Of a stretch of 64,000 bases of DNA, positions 61,778 through 64,000 are shown one piece after another. The stretch is from NCBI GenBank assembly GCA_964019425.1, contig OZ025807.1:616823-680822 (forward strand), read 5' to 3'. Numbering within the stretch: position 1 is the first letter of the stretch; every line of letters begins with the position of its first letter. Source of the DNA: Flectonema sp. DT1601 (lineage: Eukaryota > Euglenozoa > Diplonemea > Diplonemida > Diplonemidae). The notes below the pieces were generated by a model that was not told the DNA's origin, searched no databases, and saw nothing but the letters and a program-made list of their open reading frames with translations. The position numbers and the translations under genes were made by a program.

Positions 61778-64000
61778 ATGCGAAGGACCAGTTCCCTTAG
61801 CGGGGGAGGTGGTCAAGTTGCATGGCAACGGAATACTGTTCAGCGAAGCAATACTCCTCGGAGTGGTACTCCCCAAAGAAGCTTGAGTAGTGGAAGTAGG
61901 AGAGCGCAATCAAGAAGTGCAACACCAACTCAGTTAGGAAAAAAGGTATCTAAAACTACGCCCGCAACTATTTCAGGAAAGTCACTAACTTCTGTGTCAG
62001 TTCAAAAGAGAGTTCCAAGACCCCTGAGAGAGGCATCTGGTGAAGGTTCTCAAAACATAAAACTCGATGGATACGTCAGATGTATGACATGCGCTGACAC
62101 AACTATTTGGTGTTCAGAACCTGACGGTACAATCAGTATCAGAGAGAAGGATGGGTCTACCTTCGGATTAATAAAAAGAGAAACTGGATCACCTTCAATT
62201 ACATCTCTGTTATTCATACCAGAGAATGGAAGTAGAGGACCAAGAGTTCTACTTGGGCAATCCGATGGTACTCTTACTAATGTTGATGCTGTTAGAGGTG
62301 AACGACGAAGTCAAGACATTCAACCTCACAACGGGTCTATCACCGTGTTAACACTTTTATCATCAGGACTTGTTGCTTCTGGAGGAAGTGACTCAACTAT
62401 ATGTCTATTGGAAGTTACTCAAGCCTCAGTAATAATATTATATACGGCTACCGTTAAGTCTCCCGTACGAACAATGTCGTGTAAATTTGATAAACTATAC
62501 ATCGGAACAGCCCACGGACATCTTTACTTATCATCTCTACGACACAGAGACAGGTTAGACCAAATAACTGAGGCACAGCTTCATTTCGGTATAACAGCTA
62601 TAGCGATTTCGAAAGATAAATATTTATGGGTTTCTTGTGATAAGGGAGCTATTCATATTATTGATAAAGAGTCTTTGAGAATAAAAACATCAGTTGGTGG
62701 TCGTGGAGAAGGAGCAGCATTAGCAGTAGTCTCACCGAGCACTGGAAAGGTTTGGATTTTTAGAGAATCTGGTTCTGTCTCTGTATGGGATCCAATAACT
62801 CTCGAGGTAACAAGAACAATGCAATCAGGTACTAAAGGCTTACCTATATGTACGCTTAATGTTACTGCTGTTGCTCCAGATATAGAAATATGGTGTAGTT
62901 CTCAACAAGAAGAAGCAATCCACCTTTGGAGAGATGCCGACTACCAAGTTCCTCTTTGGTGTTCGTCACTAGTGCAAGAAGCAACTGATGCTCTTAAGGA
63001 TCGCGATTCAAAAATAAAAACACTCGAATCCTCATGTGATCAATTAGTTCAACAATTAACTTTTATAAAAGATGAATCTCAACAAGAAACATTAACATCA
63101 TCAAAGACAGCAGAAACAGAACTCGCTAAAAGAATAAAAACAGAATCAGACTACGGTGAGCTACGAACTGTTCTTACGCAAGCTTATGAAACACATTGTA
63201 GAAGAACAGGTGACAAATCTATTGTTATAAATAAGAAGACTATGAATGCAACAACAATGCGAACAATGGTTGCCACACTTTTAGCAGCTTCACAACGAAT
63301 TGAAGATCTACAGGCTGCTAATGTTGATGAGGGTGCGCAACTTACATCTCTCAGAGCTTCAAAGGCAGAAGCGAATGCAAGACTTGCGGATCTGCAATCT
63401 GAGAATCAAAAACTTTTAACCACATCTGTCAAACCTGATTTGATGTTATTTCTTAAGAAGACATTTCCGAAATCAGACCTAAACACGTCTGTTGAATTCT
63501 TACTATCTCTTACTACTAATCTCCAATCTCTCTATCCTGAAATACCTCTCGATGACTGCGAATCTCTTGTGTCGAGACTAAGTAATTCGATGAAAGGATA
63601 CAACGAAGCCAAACAACAACTTCGGGATGGCGGGTTTGACAATTCTGATGTCGGACTTTGCATCGTTGAATTATTCTCAAAGATCGAAGAGATGCAAAAG
63701 TCTCGGAATGATATTGAGGTGATGTTGGGAACGGGAATACCAATAGAAAAATCAATACCAGAATTAATAGAAAAGAGTAAACTGTTATCAAAAATACAAT
63801 CGGGACACAGCACCGTAGACACGTTGCTCGATTCCGCAACTGTCATTAATAAAATTAAGTTAAAATTTAATAATTACGGTCACACCGAAGATATCGAAGA
63901 TTGTGTTGACAGACTGCTATCAGAAACAAAAAATGATCCGATTAGGGTTCTCTATGAGGAATTATTCGGCAGTGATCCTGGAAATGATACTGCATCTGAA
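61778..64000 (+). CDS. WD40 beta-propeller and coiled-coil protein, 3' end outside window
   Basis: A continuous open frame of 741 codons without a stop runs to the last base. The first ~85 residues are basic and Ser/Thr-rich. Residues about 90-420 form WD40-like blades: TTIWCSEPDGTISIREK, LVASGGSDSTICLLEV, LWVSCDKGAIHIID, KVWIFRESGSVSVWDP, IEIWCSSQQEEAIHLWR. A coiled coil follows (DRDSKIKTLESSCDQLVQQL; ASKAEANARLADLQSENQKL), then a helical region with conserved-looking repeats (LLSLTTNLQSLYPEI). Similar layouts occur in cytoskeletal and ciliary WD-repeat proteins, but I cannot name one. The start is the first ATG after the acceptor at 61761. Confidence 0.78.
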   Translation, partial: MRRTSSLSGGGGQVAWQRNTVQRSNTPRSGTPQRSLSSGSRRAQSRSATPTQLGKKVSKTTPATISGKSLTSVSVQKRVPRPLREASGEGSQNIKLDGYVRCMTCADTTIWCSEPDGTISIREKDGSTFGLIKRETGSPSITSLLFIPENGSRGPRVLLGQSDGTLTNVDAVRGERRSQDIQPHNGSITVLTLLSSGLVASGGSDSTICLLEVTQASVIILYTATVKSPVRTMSCKFDKLYIGTAHGHLYLSSLRHRDRLDQITEAQLHFGITAIAISKDKYLWVSCDKGAIHIIDKESLRIKTSVGGRGEGAALAVVSPSTGKVWIFRESGSVSVWDPITLEVTRTMQSGTKGLPICTLNVTAVAPDIEIWCSSQQEEAIHLWRDADYQVPLWCSSLVQEATDALKDRDSKIKTLESSCDQLVQQLTFIKDESQQETLTSSKTAETELAKRIKTESDYGELRTVLTQAYETHCRRTGDKSIVINKKTMNATTMRTMVATLLAASQRIEDLQAANVDEGAQLTSLRASKAEANARLADLQSENQKLLTTSVKPDLMLFLKKTFPKSDLNTSVEFLLSLTTNLQSLYPEIPLDDCESLVSRLSNSMKGYNEAKQQLRDGGFDNSDVGLCIVELFSKIEEMQKSRNDIEVMLGTGIPIEKSIPELIEKSKLLSKIQSGHSTVDTLLDSATVINKIKLKFNNYGHTEDIEDCVDRLLSETKNDPIRVLYEELFGSDPGNDTASE

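Noticed and set aside
1-64000. Retroelement or virus-derived genes
   Set aside because: No reverse transcriptase, integrase, transposase or capsid-like frame is visible. The dispersed repeats are short and noncoding.

Overview
The window looks like nuclear DNA of a unicellular flagellated eukaryote. It has cis-introns of 65-92 bp with GT..AG ends, long poly(T)/poly(A) tracts, and cilium- or cytoskeleton-type genes (an adenylate kinase 9-like protein of about 1918 residues, a kinesin, EF-hand coiled-coil proteins). Every gene I can support lies on the + strand over 64 kb. Most starts sit 10-100 bp downstream of a pyrimidine-rich tract ending in AG, and most of those short leaders contain no ATG. 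One-directional gene runs, spliced-leader-like acceptors, a head-to-tail array with GC-rich third positions, and LRRs of the 'FLxxCxSLxxLDLSPL' type together recall Euglenozoa. The repeated cis-introns argue against a typical trypanosomatid; a bodonid, diplonemid or other euglenozoan fits better. This placement is inference and I hold it at moderate to low confidence.

Layout. 0-1.2 kb: 3' end of a DDX27/Drs1-type helicase gene. 1.6-9.5 kb: a secreted TPR/aspartyl-hydroxylase protein, a secreted Cys-rich protein, a 2-oxoglutarate oxygenase, a small zinc-finger protein and an ubiquitin-like/ankyrin protein. 10.3-21.3 kb: seven near-identical head-to-tail genes for a Cys-rich, probably secreted protein in two C-terminal variants; the gene at 3160 is a diverged relative. 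21.5-30.1 kb: a PAN/apple membrane protein, a TTC38-like TPR protein, a coiled-coil protein, a membrane protein with a His/Gln repeat, and an ubiquitin-like/LRR protein. 30.1-35.0 kb: a repeat-rich stretch without genes. 35.0-48.4 kb: an unknown basic protein, kinesin, an EF-hand coiled-coil protein, TSR2, a Golgi sulfotransferase, an unknown protein and a small PAN protein. 48.8-64 kb: an RBM26/27-like protein, a bicupin, the AK9-like protein, cathepsin X/Z, a TerD-like/EF-hand protein, and a WD40/coiled-coil protein that runs off the end.

Neighbours share direction rather than pathway, as expected if genes are co-transcribed and separated by trans-splicing. Three loose themes recur: ribosome and RNA maturation (DDX27, TSR2, RBM26/27), cilium and cytoskeleton (kinesin, AK9, EF-hand coiled-coil and WD40 proteins), and secreted or surface proteins (the array and its relative, two PAN proteins, cathepsin X, ASPH-like hydroxylase, sulfotransferase). 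The most unusual feature is the array: both variants share a 279-bp upstream block of constant length but have different 3' flanks, and the copies show clear signs of unequal exchange.
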